Positions 1 through 11,700 of a stretch of DNA of 64,000 nucleotides are shown piece after piece. The notes below the pieces were generated by a model. That model was not told the DNA's origin, did not search any database, and worked only from the letters and a program-made list of their open reading frames with translations. Position 1 is the first letter of the stretch; each line of letters opens with the position of its first letter. Made by a program: the position numbers and the translations under genes. The DNA is from Amoebophrya sp. A120. Taxonomy: Eukaryota > Sar > Dinophyceae > Syndiniales > Amoebophryaceae. The stretch spans positions 1,035,907 through 1,099,906 of the forward strand of contig CAJINV010000015.1 of NCBI GenBank assembly GCA_905178155.1, read 5' to 3'.

Positions 1-65
1 TTCAATTGTGCGAGTAGACTGTCACCCTCTTGGACCAGCTCGCGGAGCTCCCGATCGAAGTCCAT
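1..65 (-). CDS. 5' end of an unidentified gene (partial)
   Basis: An ATG at 65-63 on the minus strand opens a frame that runs off the left edge, encoding MDFDRELRELVQEGDSLLAQ. The acidic, leucine-rich start looks like an amphipathic helix. About 21 codons are visible, so no family can be named. It has the same orientation as every other gene in the window. A chance open frame this short cannot be excluded. Confidence 0.4.
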   Translation of the reverse strand, partial: MDFDRELRELVQEGDSLLAQL

Positions 66-2115
66 GTTGGCTGCTGTTGTTACGCTGGTACAACTCTAGG
101 TCTAGTGCCGCACTAACCAACCGCCCCTAGGAGACAGCCTTTGTATTGTACGAGCCCGCAGGAAGCCGCTTCGAGCGTGTCCTCTTGCAGGCGCTTGTAG
201 TTGCGGAAACAACAGCGGAGGTCGTGATGAAGACGGGGCTGCGGCTTATCTCTCGCCGTGATGTGCTATCTTTGCCCGGGACTTTGACTCGCCACCGCCC
301 AACCTATGCTCTCGTTCTGCGAAAAGATTTTTTCAAACAGAATAAACGGTACGTGCTTACTAGATGCTTATGCTAACGTTGATGGTGACGAAGGGGAAGG
401 CCATCCCAAGAGAACGGCTGTATGCCAACTGTACTCGATGGCTCCACAATGACGCGAAAGAAGAACGCCCAAAACGTCAATAACTCTGGTGCTGCTGGGT
501 AAACGAAAACAGACGACTCCGCCAGCATAATTGCAGGCTCTTGCATGATCCAATACCACTCAAATCTTTCGATTGCTCATCTTGGCTCTGTACTGCGCTC
601 GTGTTGCAAACATCGATTCACCGGTACACACGCAATTGGAACAGAACTAGCTGGTTTTTGTCGTCAAACACGAAAGGTCTGCGGTCCTGGGGGCGGCCCA
701 CGACCCGCAAGAGAGACAGCCCAAAAGCCGACGCGCTACGTTTTTTTCTTTCTTTTGCTGAAACGTTTTCTGCGAAAATTCCGAGTTTCATCAAATAGGC
801 CGTCTGACACATCTCAAAAGTAGAATTTAGGCAATTCTATTCCATAGGACGGTTGGTGCGGTCAGAACTTTTCCACCTATTGATCACCTCCATCGGGGAA
901 AACGAATATCAGATACGCCCTACTGATCGAGAAAATAGAAGTGCAGCCGTTTTGTTTTACCGAGCCAATGCTACTACAAAGGCTCCAGACATGGGGTAAA
1001 ACAAGTCTACTAGTACCTCTGCAAACACTAAAATCGGGCTGTAAAAAGACGAATTTAGGTTTTTCGTCCTCAACAAAGAAAAGAGTGTTCGCAGGTGGAA
1101 GTGTGGTAGAAGGTGCAACTATTCTGACAACAAAGCAATATCGGACAATCGTTTGCAGAAAGTGCTGTTTTCATGCTGTAACATCAGAGGCAATAGATCT
1201 GCCGGGGACAATAGAGCTCCAGCGAAAAAGTATAGCAAAGATGTCTTACAACACAGCAAATTTAGAAAATCTTCCAAAACAGGCAGAAACGGAGGAGTCG
1301 TTGGATTTTTGATGTCACAACTGACATCTTCCGTATCACCCGCTCTAGAGAAGTCGAACTAAAACTGTGTGTAATTTCGATATAGAGGGTTGATGTCGTG
1401 GGTGACACTTAATAAAATCTTGGAAGGCGTTCGAAAATTTAAGTGAAGCCGTTTTAGAAAATTATATTGTAGTCGAATAGAAACATACATATCTTCCTCC
1501 TGTGTCTTTGTCCTATCTGTGCCTATTATGCTGTTGTGCCGCTATAGAAGTCCTCAGTTTTGCTTTTGCACGGACGTTGTTGCTGTCGTGCAACAATCCG
1601 GAAATAGTACTGTTTTTAGCTCACGAATAGCAGGACTTCTACAGCGGATAATTTTTCATCTCTGGTGTTCTGTGCAATATCAGATTCCTCTCGGAGAAGT
1701 GTTTTGTGTTTTGCCTTGGCAAAAACTTTATGTGGTCAGACCGATTGCACGCAAGCGTTTTATTCCTCCATAAGCAGTCCGATTTTTAAATGTTCGTGGC
1801 ACAAATAGTTATTTGCTTCTTGGTCGAAAATTTTCTGAAACCGTTGATACAGTCCTAGTTTGATGTCTTCACGATAAAATAACCTGATCGTAATCTAGTA
1901 GTAAATTTCGTAAAAATTTTGCAATAGTAGTTACTAAAAGTTGAAGTCGTTGCGATAGCGCGATGTTGAAAACGCTTGAAGATGTAGCCTAAAATTTGTA
2001 ACCTTGAAAGAAGATTTTTACACCTGGGTGAAGTTCGTGTCACTTAAGCCGCATGATCTTGAGGGCGGAACTTCTCATGCTGTTTCACCTCCATCTCCGA
2101 AACAGGCACAGCTAC
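66..2115. other. Intergenic stretch, nothing recognised
   Basis: About 2 kb with no frame that continues across plausible splice sites and no introner termini. Short open frames here, including one of 123 codons at 941-1312 on the plus strand, have no recognisable domain and look like chance. Confidence 0.5.
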
Positions 2116-3902
2116 TTACTTCTTCAGGCGGGGGATCAGGTCACCGATCTTCTTGCAGCACCCGCACGCCGGCTTGAAGTCGGCCCTGTGTGATCAGAGG
2201 TTAAGGGTTTAGGAGTTTGCACAACGTTTTAGCATGACTTTTGATATTTCATTCGTGTGAACTTATTGATGTATCACAATGGTCACGTACTTCATATACA
2301 AACTTGCGCGATTGTCGTCTTGTGTCATGCCTTTGCCATGCATATCAATCCAAAACAAAAATGTATACATGCAGTTCAGGCCGCAGGAGTTCAACAGGCA
2401 CGGCACTTCGTCGTTGCACGGGATCGCGCACCGGGAGTCCAGGCAGAAGCACTGGTTCTTGCACTCCAGGATCTCCTGCGGGATCTTCCAGTAACTGTAG
2501 TTTTTTTGTTTAATCGTGTTTACTACCCTTGTTGTAATTCCAAGTTGTTTGGAAACGATATCACCCATCTTAGTTATACGAAATAGAAATACGCATTATA
2601 AAAAACGCTCGTAAAATTATGCATGTGTGTGACAAAGGGGGAAGATACCGATAGACATAGATCAAATTATCTAAAAAATTTAAGTACCGCTGCTGCTCGA
2701 CGACGGCGCAGAACCGCTTGTTCTCATCCTTGCAGTATCAAATGCAAAAATGTCTGGGTCTGGAAGAGTGCGCGACTTGTCATGCAGATTTTTCATGACT
2801 CATGAGGTCTGGAATCGAGAAACGAGCATGACAGATTCTGTAGAGACCTCTGCCATGCCTGTCCCGCATGAGAAGCTGCCTCGCAACCAGGTCCAAAGAG
2901 GACAACTTTTGGTAGGCATGCAACACAGATTTTTACAGGATGCGGACTTAGCATGACAAGGGGCGACCTTCCAGACCCAGACATATTTGCAATGCATATG
3001 CAGTCCAACGGCTTGCAGCACGCCTGACGCTGCTGGATGAACAGCAGGGTACCGTCGGCCTGGCACCCAATGCAGGCCGGAAAGGCACAGTACAGGGACG
3101 TGATGGCGCAGATAGAACCGTTGCAGGGACTGTGGTTTCAGATAATTCAGTTCATTTTTATAATGTCATCAAATTTTTCATGCACGACAGGTGGAAGGAA
3201 CCAAGATTTAAAAAACAGTCACTGTCTACTTCAACTTCTCCGTGCAACCACGCATGAGAAATAAACGCTTCTTTGATGCAAAAAACAAAATGACAACAGT
3301 ACACTAAGTCCTCGGTCTTGACGGCGGACTGATCACGGTTGTCCTCCGCGGCGTGGCAACCCTCGGAGAAGTATGAAATTGAAAACAGGTGGGTGGTATC
3401 ACATTTTCCATACGCTTATGCTATTGCTACTGAATATCGTGCATGGCAAGGGATCGCTACGAAGCACACCACGTTCGCATAGGAAATAATCCGAAGCCCC
3501 AGCCCGTGTAAAGTAGAAACTTTGTCATCATGCGTCCATGTCTGTGCACAGTACGTATCAGCAATTCAAGCTGCAACACTACCCACAATTTTTTCTACGT
3601 TCCATACGAAGTTGCAGCGGGCGACCTGGTCCATGTCCATGGAGCACAAGTTCGGCAGGCGGTGGGATTCCATGTCTGTAGAAGATTTAATGTTTTTTTG
3701 TTTGTCATGCGAAAACGAAAAGATAGAACAAAACTGTCATGCTATCTCTGCTTTGCATAAAACAAAAGAACGTACTAATACCGTGCTGCAGCGGCACTTC
3801 CAGAGCCATGGCGGCCTTCACCGTTTCCTGCGCGGCCTGCATCTCCAGGTCCATGGGCGTCTCGTGACGCATGTTCACCATCTCTTGGGAGGGAGCCTGC
3901 AT
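2116..3902 (-). CDS. Cysteine-rich protein, tandem copy 2
   Basis: Seven exons (3902-3782, 3675-3607, 3371-3303, 3129-2999, 2735-2688, 2494-2369, 2185-2116) join to 624 nt, 207 residues. Four introns are ordinary GT-AG (donors GTATTAG, GTACTG, GTACTT, GTATAC); two are introners. The protein begins MQAPSQEMVNMRHE and has no obvious signal peptide. Cysteine motifs in order include VPCNGSICAI, LYCAFPACIGC, ACCKPLDCKD, ECKNQCFCLDSRC and ACGCCKK, ending RLKK. I do not recognise the family; clustered Cys pairs suggest metal binding or disulphides. It is clearly homologous to the gene at 6148-7915, sharing LYC(A/T)FPACIGC, ACCKPLDCKD and C(K/N)NQ/QQCFC blocks and three intron positions. The stop is TAA at 2118-2116. 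The exon model is strong; the function is unknown. Confidence 0.8.
2736..2998. mobile_element. Introner, family A (TSD TGCAG)
   Basis: Termini TATCAAATGC and GCAATGCATA enclose family-A inverted repeats (GTCTGGGTCTGGAAG / CTTCCAGACCCAGAC). It is flanked by TGCAG on both sides and interrupts the codon after LDC in the cysteine-rich gene. Its tandem paralogue is uninterrupted at the matching point. Confidence 0.9.
3372..3606. mobile_element. Introner, unassigned family (TSD AGAAG/CGAAG)
   Basis: Starts TATGAAATTG and ends GTTCCATA, with imperfect inverted ends containing GGTGGGTGG / CTACCCAC. The flanking repeats match at 4 of 5 positions. Removal joins RCNF to SEGCHAAED in frame in copy 2 of the cysteine-rich pair. 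Confidence 0.7.
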
Positions 3903-6147
3903 TTTCTGCGTTGGGTTTCCAAACGAAGAACGTTCCAAAATCTAAACTCGGCACAGACAGGAAAAAGCTACGAGAGCAGGATTTTTGCAAGTTTGCTATT
4001 GTAGAAGTTGACGTAAACGTCGGTTTTTTACAGCGGGTTTAGTTTGGGGTAAAGCTTTGCGGAAAAGTGGGATGCGGGGCGACTCCACACTTTCTTGTGT
4101 ACAACCTGGTCAGGGTAGGGAATAGAATGTAGGTTAATTTTTCACGAAATTCCACATGCCTTCACGGTGCTCCCTCAACGCCACGGTGGTTGCTCTCGAG
4201 ATTACACCCCACTCAGCGAAGGAAATACAAATAGACGCGATTTATTACATGCATCGTAACTAAACTAAAAACGACCACTGGTATTTCTACATGTTGTTTC
4301 TTCATCATCTCTCCCAGCCGACGTCACTCTGTGTTTCTGCAACCTGTAGTGCGCAACGACCCTCTGTAGTACGTAAAAATTCTGTACGTAGCGCTTTTAG
4401 ATGTAGCATTTTGCTCAGTGTACGAATGAGTATTTGTACGCCAAACCGATACTATTAGAATGTCTCTCTTTGCGGTTCCAATTCCATTTATTCGCTGCAC
4501 GAAACAAAAACCGATCAAGTTGCACCTTGTTTTTTAGTGAAACTACGAAGAACCGATGAGTTCATCCATATTTCTGCTTTACATGAAACGACATTTGCAC
4601 CGAAAATTTTGTGTACGGTCCCTATTCCAGCCGACCACCTCCTCTGCACACGACGACAACCAACGTTGATGTAATCGCAGGCCGTGGCGGCACAAGGACC
4701 ACACAGCACGGCTCACCGCCTGCGGCCCTGCCTCAGGCGCAGCGCTTTGTATTTTGAATTTTCGGACGTGCAGTCTCGTAGCGCGAATAAATTGTCCTCC
4801 CGACTTTTTGTACGTCTCCGCTGACAAGCAAAAGGAGAGGCCTATATTTCCACAGCCGCTAGTCAAAGTAGCTACGAAAACATAGAGCCTTATCGTGGCG
4901 AGAATCTAAAGCTCTGCTGCTACTTACTCATGTTCAGAGCGACGCATGGTAGTTTTCTACTGCTTCTCGTACAGGTGCTAAAAATTGTATAAGTGCAGCA
5001 ATAGCGCTCAACCCCCTAGAGAGGTTTTGCGAGCACATTGCGGACGTGGCTGCTCACCGAACCCAGAAGGAATAGAAACGGACCAATCATCTCTTTGTCG
5101 TCATGCAATATTCACAGTCCGAGAAATTTTTGTTTCGGAGGAGAAGAGAATGAGAGTTTGATAAAATTGTAAACATCTATAAATCTGAGAAACGATGTGA
5201 TAGTACTTATTCTTACACGGTCAGCGGGGCTGTGTTCTTTCCTCGTAGTGAGCCTAGTCAGCAAAAAGTCCGCTACAAGCAGCGACAGTAGACGTACCAG
5301 AGTTGATGACTCGTTGTCTAGATCTATTCTGCCTTTCTGAACTGCAGACTTGCGGTCCAGATTTATTCGAGTGGTCCAAAAGTCGCGAGCCGCAACTTCT
5401 ACATCTTAATCTAGAAACAATCGAAGCACCGCCACCTCTCTCGCCGATAGCTCAATAGCATACGACCTATCACTGTGACCGCTTCTTGGTAGTAAAAATT
5501 CTGGGACAAATGGAGTGACACTTACTGTAAAATAAAGTGGACGTCGCAGATGCGGCGGGGTTCTTAGCTTAGGTTCTTTAGCGGCCCATCTTCATCAAAG
5601 CCACACCTGTTGAAGCAGCTCCGTGGAAGTTTTTCCAATTGTGGACTTGCGTGTTTGCGGTTTGCAAATTATGGTGTGGGAACCCAAACCACAATACCAT
5701 CGTACCATGTGGGCTGGAAGATAAAGGACAATAAAAAACCTGAAACTAGTAAAAAAGTGCGTTTTGCATTTGCGAAATGCCGTCCAACGTAGCACAACAA
5801 AAATTATGGCCTTGATCTATTTCTTACAGTTTTTTGAAACCAGTGAGAAATTAGCACGTGAAATTTGCTAACAAAGGTTGCGCTGTAATGATCTTGTACT
5901 CAATCCGAGTCGTCCTCAGCCCCCTCCTGATAACGACTTCTGTCTGTAATAAATCTGGGTTATAATACTCTGAGAAATTGAAATGGTTTAAATTCCTGAC
6001 CGTAATCTAGTAGTAAACAGTTTTAGAAGTGAGAAGCTGTGCAGCATAGGTGATAAATAACGTGTAATTTTTGTCATCTCCTAGACAGAGTCAACTTGCC
6101 ATTCCCGACGCATGGGCATGAAGATGGTGACAATGCGCAGGAGCCGC
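3903..6147. other. Spacer between the tandem cysteine-rich genes
   Basis: About 2.2 kb with no supported exon, RNA gene or introner. It separates the start of copy 2 from the stop of copy 1. Confidence 0.5.
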
Positions 6148-7915
6148 TTACTTCTTGTCATTACCAGTGATGGCGCCGAGCTGTTTTGTTCGATTCAGAA
6201 GGCGATCTTTTATGTACCTATCATCCGTAAAAACACTGTATGCAAAAACTACATCACAGAACCCTTTCCTCTTGCGAAAAACAGCATGACAAATTTTCAA
6301 AAATACCTTCTTGCAGCAGCCGGTGGTGGGGAAGCAGTTGATGCCCATCATGTTCACGATCATCGGCACATCCTTGGTGCACGGCAGGGTATGGAACGGA
6401 AAAAAACTTTCCGAAGTTTGACCTTCTGTAAACTTGTCAACTACATGCGGAACAACTCCACCAAGTGAAAGAACCGATGGTCTTGTTTCCATCTACGGCA
6501 CAGAGTCGTCGTGTTCTTCTTGGGTATAATACTTCTGTTTTCGGATCTTCTTCTTTCTCTGCATCATCAACATACATGGGAATAACTTATCCGCTGAACA
6601 AGTTTTATGGCCAAACCTCGTGGGAAACTGGTGATCACACTCGCGTACAGGGCCGCGCGGACGTCGATGCAGAAGCACTGCTGGTTGCACTGCACCAGGG
6701 TGCGGGGCTGCATCAGGTACCTGAAGAATCAAAAATATTTAAAATTCCAAACTTGGAGGACTGCGTGGAAAAAATCTTCATTCCTCGACTTTTTCATCGT
6801 ATTTTCCATTGTGCAGAAACACAACAGTAGACCAAAGCCAGCATCTAACAGTAAAACCAAACCATCTAAATTCGATGTCGTGGAACAGAAAAGACTATCA
6901 AGAAAAAATCATCTCTGTAATTGATGTACATGTTGCAGTTATCGCAGGCGCAGCAGCGCTTCTCGGCGTCCTTGCAGTCCAGCGGCTTGCAGCATGCGAC
7001 AGTCTGCTGGCAGAACAGCACTTCGGATATGAACTGCAAAAGCATCGCACTAGTAGAAATCGCATGACAAATTCACTCAGCATGAGAAATACAATTTGTA
7101 ATGCTGTTTTCCCTTTGAAAATAGATCTGTCAATGTCATACATGATTGCCATTACTACGAGTACGATAACTTTTGCACAGGATATCGGAGTTACCGGAGC
7201 ACCCGATGCAGGCCGGGAAGGTGCAGTACAGGGACTCGATGCAGAACAGGCACCCGAAGCACGGACTGTTTTTTTAAATAAGGGGTAAAATGTCTCATGC
7301 TACACAGAACGATGAAGCAAACTTATTATCGAATTTGTCATGCGAATCTTGGAACGACAGTCATGTTTTTGATACAAATACCACAATAGTACTACATCAC
7401 ACTGATTAAAAATTGTTTTGGAAGTAGTAAGTACATCAGGTCGTTGGGGTCGGCAGCCGCGTCACCGGATTCGTTGGGCATGCAGTGGTATGCAATACAA
7501 ATTTACATCGATCTGGTAGTGAGTTCCCCCGAAGTGATTTTGCATCAAATCTAAATGCGTGACTAGCATGGCTGGACAATATCAATGTCGGGTACGGTTG
7601 GACTGCTCTAATTCTTCTTCTTCTCCTTTTTATCGAGAACCACCCAGATCGATGTTTTTTGCAGTGGATAAGTGGGTCCCCTCGCAGATCGTTGGGTACA
7701 GGTTCAAGCCCGGAGACATAGCTGTATTAAATGTGATTTTCGACAATTTCTCATGCGTTAAGTAAATCAGAATCACAATCTGTCATGCACATTTGTGTTC
7801 TACTGCAAGAACCAACCATTTGTAGTACTCAACAAGTTCCTATACCTGGCAACTTCTCACCCATGGCCTGTTGGGCCGGGCACTCCAGAGCCTGCGTCTT
7901 GATCATGTCAGCCAT
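6148..7915 (-). CDS. Cysteine-rich protein, tandem copy 1
   Basis: Eight exons (7915-7846, 7721-7671, 7488-7435, 7265-7185, 7027-6930, 6720-6648, 6389-6307, 6180-6148) join to 528 nt, 175 residues. It starts MADMIKTQALECPAQQ and ends GAITGNDKK. Cysteine blocks in order: IPCFGCLFC, LYCTFPACIGC, ACCKPLDCKD, RCCACDNC, QCNQQCFC, INCFPTTGCCKK. Four introns are GT-AG and three are introners. It is the paralogue of 2116-3902. The two share phase-matched GT-AG introns before the first CPC-like block, before LYC and before the CNQQCFC block, so they arose by tandem duplication. None of the five introners in the pair occupies a shared position. The family is unrecognised; a cysteine-rich metal-binding or disulphide protein is the likeliest description. 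The model is strong because the frame closes exactly. Confidence 0.82.
6390..6647. mobile_element. Introner, unassigned family (TSD CAGGG)
   Basis: Starts TATGGAACGG and ends CTCGCGTA, flanked by CAGGG on both sides. Inverted-repeat similarity of its ends is weak. Removal joins DVRAAL to PCTKDVP in frame; the paralogous gene is continuous here (DSRCAIPCNDEVP). Confidence 0.75.
7028..7184. mobile_element. Introner, family B (TSD TCGGA)
   Basis: Termini TATGAACTGCAAAAG and CTTTTGCACAGGATA, flanked by TCGGA. Removal gives CIGCSGNSEVLFCQQ. The paralogue reads through (CIGCQADGTLLFIQQ), so this insertion is copy-specific. Confidence 0.88.
7489..7670. mobile_element. Introner, B-like (TSD AGTGG)
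   Basis: Starts TATGCAATACAAA and ends TTGCAGTGGATA, with CATCGAT/ATCGATG near both ends. AGTGG lies on both sides. Removal joins EGTH to CMPNESGD in frame. Confidence 0.8.
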
Positions 7916-8721
7916 TTTTGTTGTGTTTTTTTCAATTCGGATGAACTGAAAAAAATTTGTGTCCTCTGCTGTGTCCTAGAGAAGGAAAATGGTTTTTGAT
8001 GTCGAGAGACAAGTGCGTCGTCGTGGGTTTTGAAATTTTTGCGTAGAAGTACAGCGGGTAGTTCTTATTTGATTAACTAGTTGCAAGGGTGGGTTGCAAA
8101 TAGTTGAGTCACTCCTGTTTGATGTGTAGTTTTAAATTCAATGGGTTCGTCGTGTGATGAAATACACTTACGGAAACAACTACGCGAGCGTGTCTCTCGA
8201 AGAAGCGGCCAATCGATAGAAACCAGACTAGGCAGACAACGCTCATATCTTCTGACGCGAAACTCTCAAAATGCAAAACCTCTCATAACACCTCTGTTTG
8301 TAGACTCGCTCGCAGCTGTCAAAACTCTGCCTCTCCCATGCCTAGGTTGACCAACCACATCAGTTCGCGTTGTAAAGAATAGTTCTGCACGGACGTAGCA
8401 CTCAGTTTTTGGCCAATGCACTCCCTCGTTTTACAACTGTTACACTTGCGGACGACCCTTGTTTCTTCTTGCACGAGAATTCTACGTAGTAGCTCCTTGA
8501 GTGGTGTACGAATGTGTGCCCTTTCACCGATGTACTGATGTTTTTGTCTTTTATTTATGACCGAAAACTATGTAATTCCAATGTTACTCAAATTTCGCTT
8601 TTACGACCCTTGACCGGCTTGTACGACAAGTTCGGACTACCTTTGCATGTTTTTTAATGCACGATTTAAAAAATTCGTCTTCATCTACGTAAGGACGTAC
8701 GACAAAATAGTACCGACTGCT
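7916..8721. other. Intergenic stretch, nothing recognised
   Basis: About 0.8 kb between the cysteine-rich gene start and the end of the next minus-strand gene. I see no exon-like frame, RNA gene or introner. Confidence 0.5.
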
Positions 8722-11700
8722 TTAGATGCACGACTTGACAGCGATACTAACCGACGCGCTTCCTCTAGACGACCACTTATCACGGGAGCACGAACAAAAA
8801 GCTCGACTGCTGGACCAGCTCCACAAAATTGGCGCAGATCTGCACCAGATCTTCACGCTTTTCGTCATCAGAGAAAGACAATAATATCGCGCAGAATTTC
8901 TAATGCCGCCACTGCGAATGGAAAAGTCGATTAGTTCTCCGGTTCTTTCATTCACGGGTTGACCACAATAACTGGTCAGACTCTCCCTCGAAGCTGCTGA
9001 TAATAACAGGCACTTTGTTGAAATCTCTACCAAAAGTTGGTTGTAAAATCTGTCTTGCGAGAAAAAATGCAGAATCGTCTGCACCTCCGGTTCCAGTTGT
9101 TGCGCTGCTTTTAACGAATCCGACATTCGAGATTTCACGGTTGCATGTATCTTCGTGGACGCCGTGGCCTCATCTTGTCCATCTGATGAAACATTTTTAA
9201 CCTCAGGAGCTGCGGAGAACGTCGTCGTATCTGCTGGCGATGGGGCCTGCGCACGATGCTGCTCTCTTTTCGCGATTCGCAAAAGAAAACCCCCTTCCTG
9301 TACTTCTTCACTGCGCTGAGACACAGCTTGTGCGGTGGAGAATGAAGACGCAACTTTCTGCTGTTTTTCTCTTTCCACTCGCACCCAAATGCCGTCTTTT
9401 GATTTCATTTTCTCCAGCAAGTTCGGCAAAAACTCCGAGTTTAGACGATTTAGCTTCGCGGTTTCTACACGTGTTTCATCAGTAGTTCCACTTGATGCGT
9501 TTGCTGTTTTACCAGGAAAGGACAAATTGGATGATGAATTGGATCTTCCCAGTTGATCTGCATTGTTCCCCGGAGGACTATCTTCTTCACGACCGGAGGA
9601 GCTTTTCTGCAGCACCAGCATTGGTACGGTGTTTTGGAACTCAATCCGCTGGTAGAAGTAGAAGGAAGACGTCGGTTCTCGACGTTCTTGGGTCGGTCTC
9701 GCGTCCTCTTTTCCTCCCCGGCGGCGATGTCGGGCAGGAGCTTCACCCAAGCTCTTGGCTCCCTCCAAGTTGTAGATTGTGTCTTCCCATAAGACCACCT
9801 CATGCGGTAGGCAAGTTTGTAATGCGAGAAACTCAAGAAGGAGAGAAAACTGGGAGGCAAAGGTCGTGGAAAAAACACGTTGGCTGCTTATGCTTTCTCC
9901 CTGCGAAGATGAGTCCATCTCCTCGCCAGCGGACGAGTTGGTCCTGCTGTTGTTTTTCGTTCTTTTCAGTGGCGCTGCTAGTAGTGCTGCTTCTGCTGTC
10001 ATCGCAATAAAAACGACGATTCTAGTGCTCCTGCTCTTCGTGTCAACAACGCTTAGATCTCGACCCAGAGCGGGCGATGGAACAAGCGGCTCCTGGTGAA
10101 AGCGCCAAAGAGCGGCTGCGCCAATGTTTTTTGTTGCACCTGCAGGTCCAGAGGTGATGACCGCATGATGATGCTGGTGGTGATCGACGTCTTTTTCTGA
10201 TCCTACTGCTTTCATACTGTTGTGGTCGTAGAGGTAGTGGACCGGTAAACCCGTCAAAACCAGAACCGCTGTGATTAGCCAAGACACATCATGTACTACT
10301 TCATCTTGATCTCCGAAACCGATAGAGGACTCCAGTGCGGCTTGCGCCATACTTTCTGTTCGTGCTCTTGCGGGAGGTGGTCCTCCATCTTCTTCTCCTT
10401 CCACGCTCGCTTTGGAACTTCCGGTTCCGGTTACTACTGCGGTTCCACGATCAGTTGCTGTTCCTAACACAAACAGTGCCGCTGTGACGAAGGATCGACG
10501 GGGTAAAATGATTTTATTCGCAGGAGCAGCGGAGGAGATAGATGTTGCTTTTGCCTCCGATGCAGATTTGAAATTGAATCCCTCTTCAATGAAGTCGGCA
10601 ATCGGTTGCGATAAATCATTATCCGCCACAACTTGTCTAAAACGCCCTTCCCGGCTACACGCAATCACGTGCCCGGGTCGCAGATTAGCGGCGCGGAACA
10701 TCAGGTCTTGTGTGCACCACAAGACATCCTTTTTCCCGTGCGCATCTTCATCTCCTGCGCTGGTGTCCGCCATCCCTTCAACTCCATCGGCCTCTTTACG
10801 CTCGTTCTCGTCGTTGCCGACCTGCAGCATGACAAACTCAGCTCTTTCATCCATCGAAGCTAACTGGCGTTTCAGTCGATTCATTCCACGACCCTGATTT
10901 TTATCGATGATTTCATTTTGTTCAGCCGCTCTTGCAGTGACATCGATGACCGCCATTCTTGTCCCCATGTCCGCAAAAAGCACCGGCTCGTAGAAATCCT
11001 TCGCAACCAGGTGGAGCAGCGTCGCGTCCGTACAGCTTGTTTTCGGGTAGAAATCTACGCCAAAATGCTGCTCAAACTCATTCAACACCCGCGGCTTTCT
11101 CTGGCCGTCGGTCGTCGAAATGGTCCATTCGCGGTACCAAGAAGCGACGTCTGTTGGTACGCCGGTGAAGTGCTCCGGGACTGGGAGCGGGTTTTCCACG
11201 ATACGGATGCCACTCGCTGTTAGTTTTGATGTACTGGTCGCACCATCGGTCGTAGAAGTGTCTTCGTTTGTTGCTTTTTTGTCCGTCCTAAATTTAGGAA
11301 AAACGAACTCGTCCGCGGGGACCTGCGGCCCGGAGACCGTTCTCGGATCCTGCGCGAACACTGGGCGCAGAAGCTCCCTGCGGGGGAGGGGCGATGCAGC
11401 AGCTGGGGTATGATCAATTTCGGTGGTTGAAGATGAATTATCGTCGCCGTAGAAATCTTCATCGACATGTACATGTTCTTCCCGCGCCCCACCTCGATGA
11501 TTATGAAAAATTAGTTGACTCTGCACCGCAAACCGGCGGTAGCTCGCGAGATTTCCGTACTGGCAAACGCCGATAGAAGTTGAGGAAAAACCGGCATTTG
11601 TCATGCTAGAGCCGCTTATGTGCGACGTCTGCCGCACTTCGTCCAAGTACTGCTTGCTGCGCATGCGCGTGTGGCAACACAAATGCTGGTCGAGGAGGGA

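Noticed and set aside
941-1312. 123-codon plus-strand open frame
   Set aside because: No domain, no splice-linked neighbours, and opposite strand to every supported gene.
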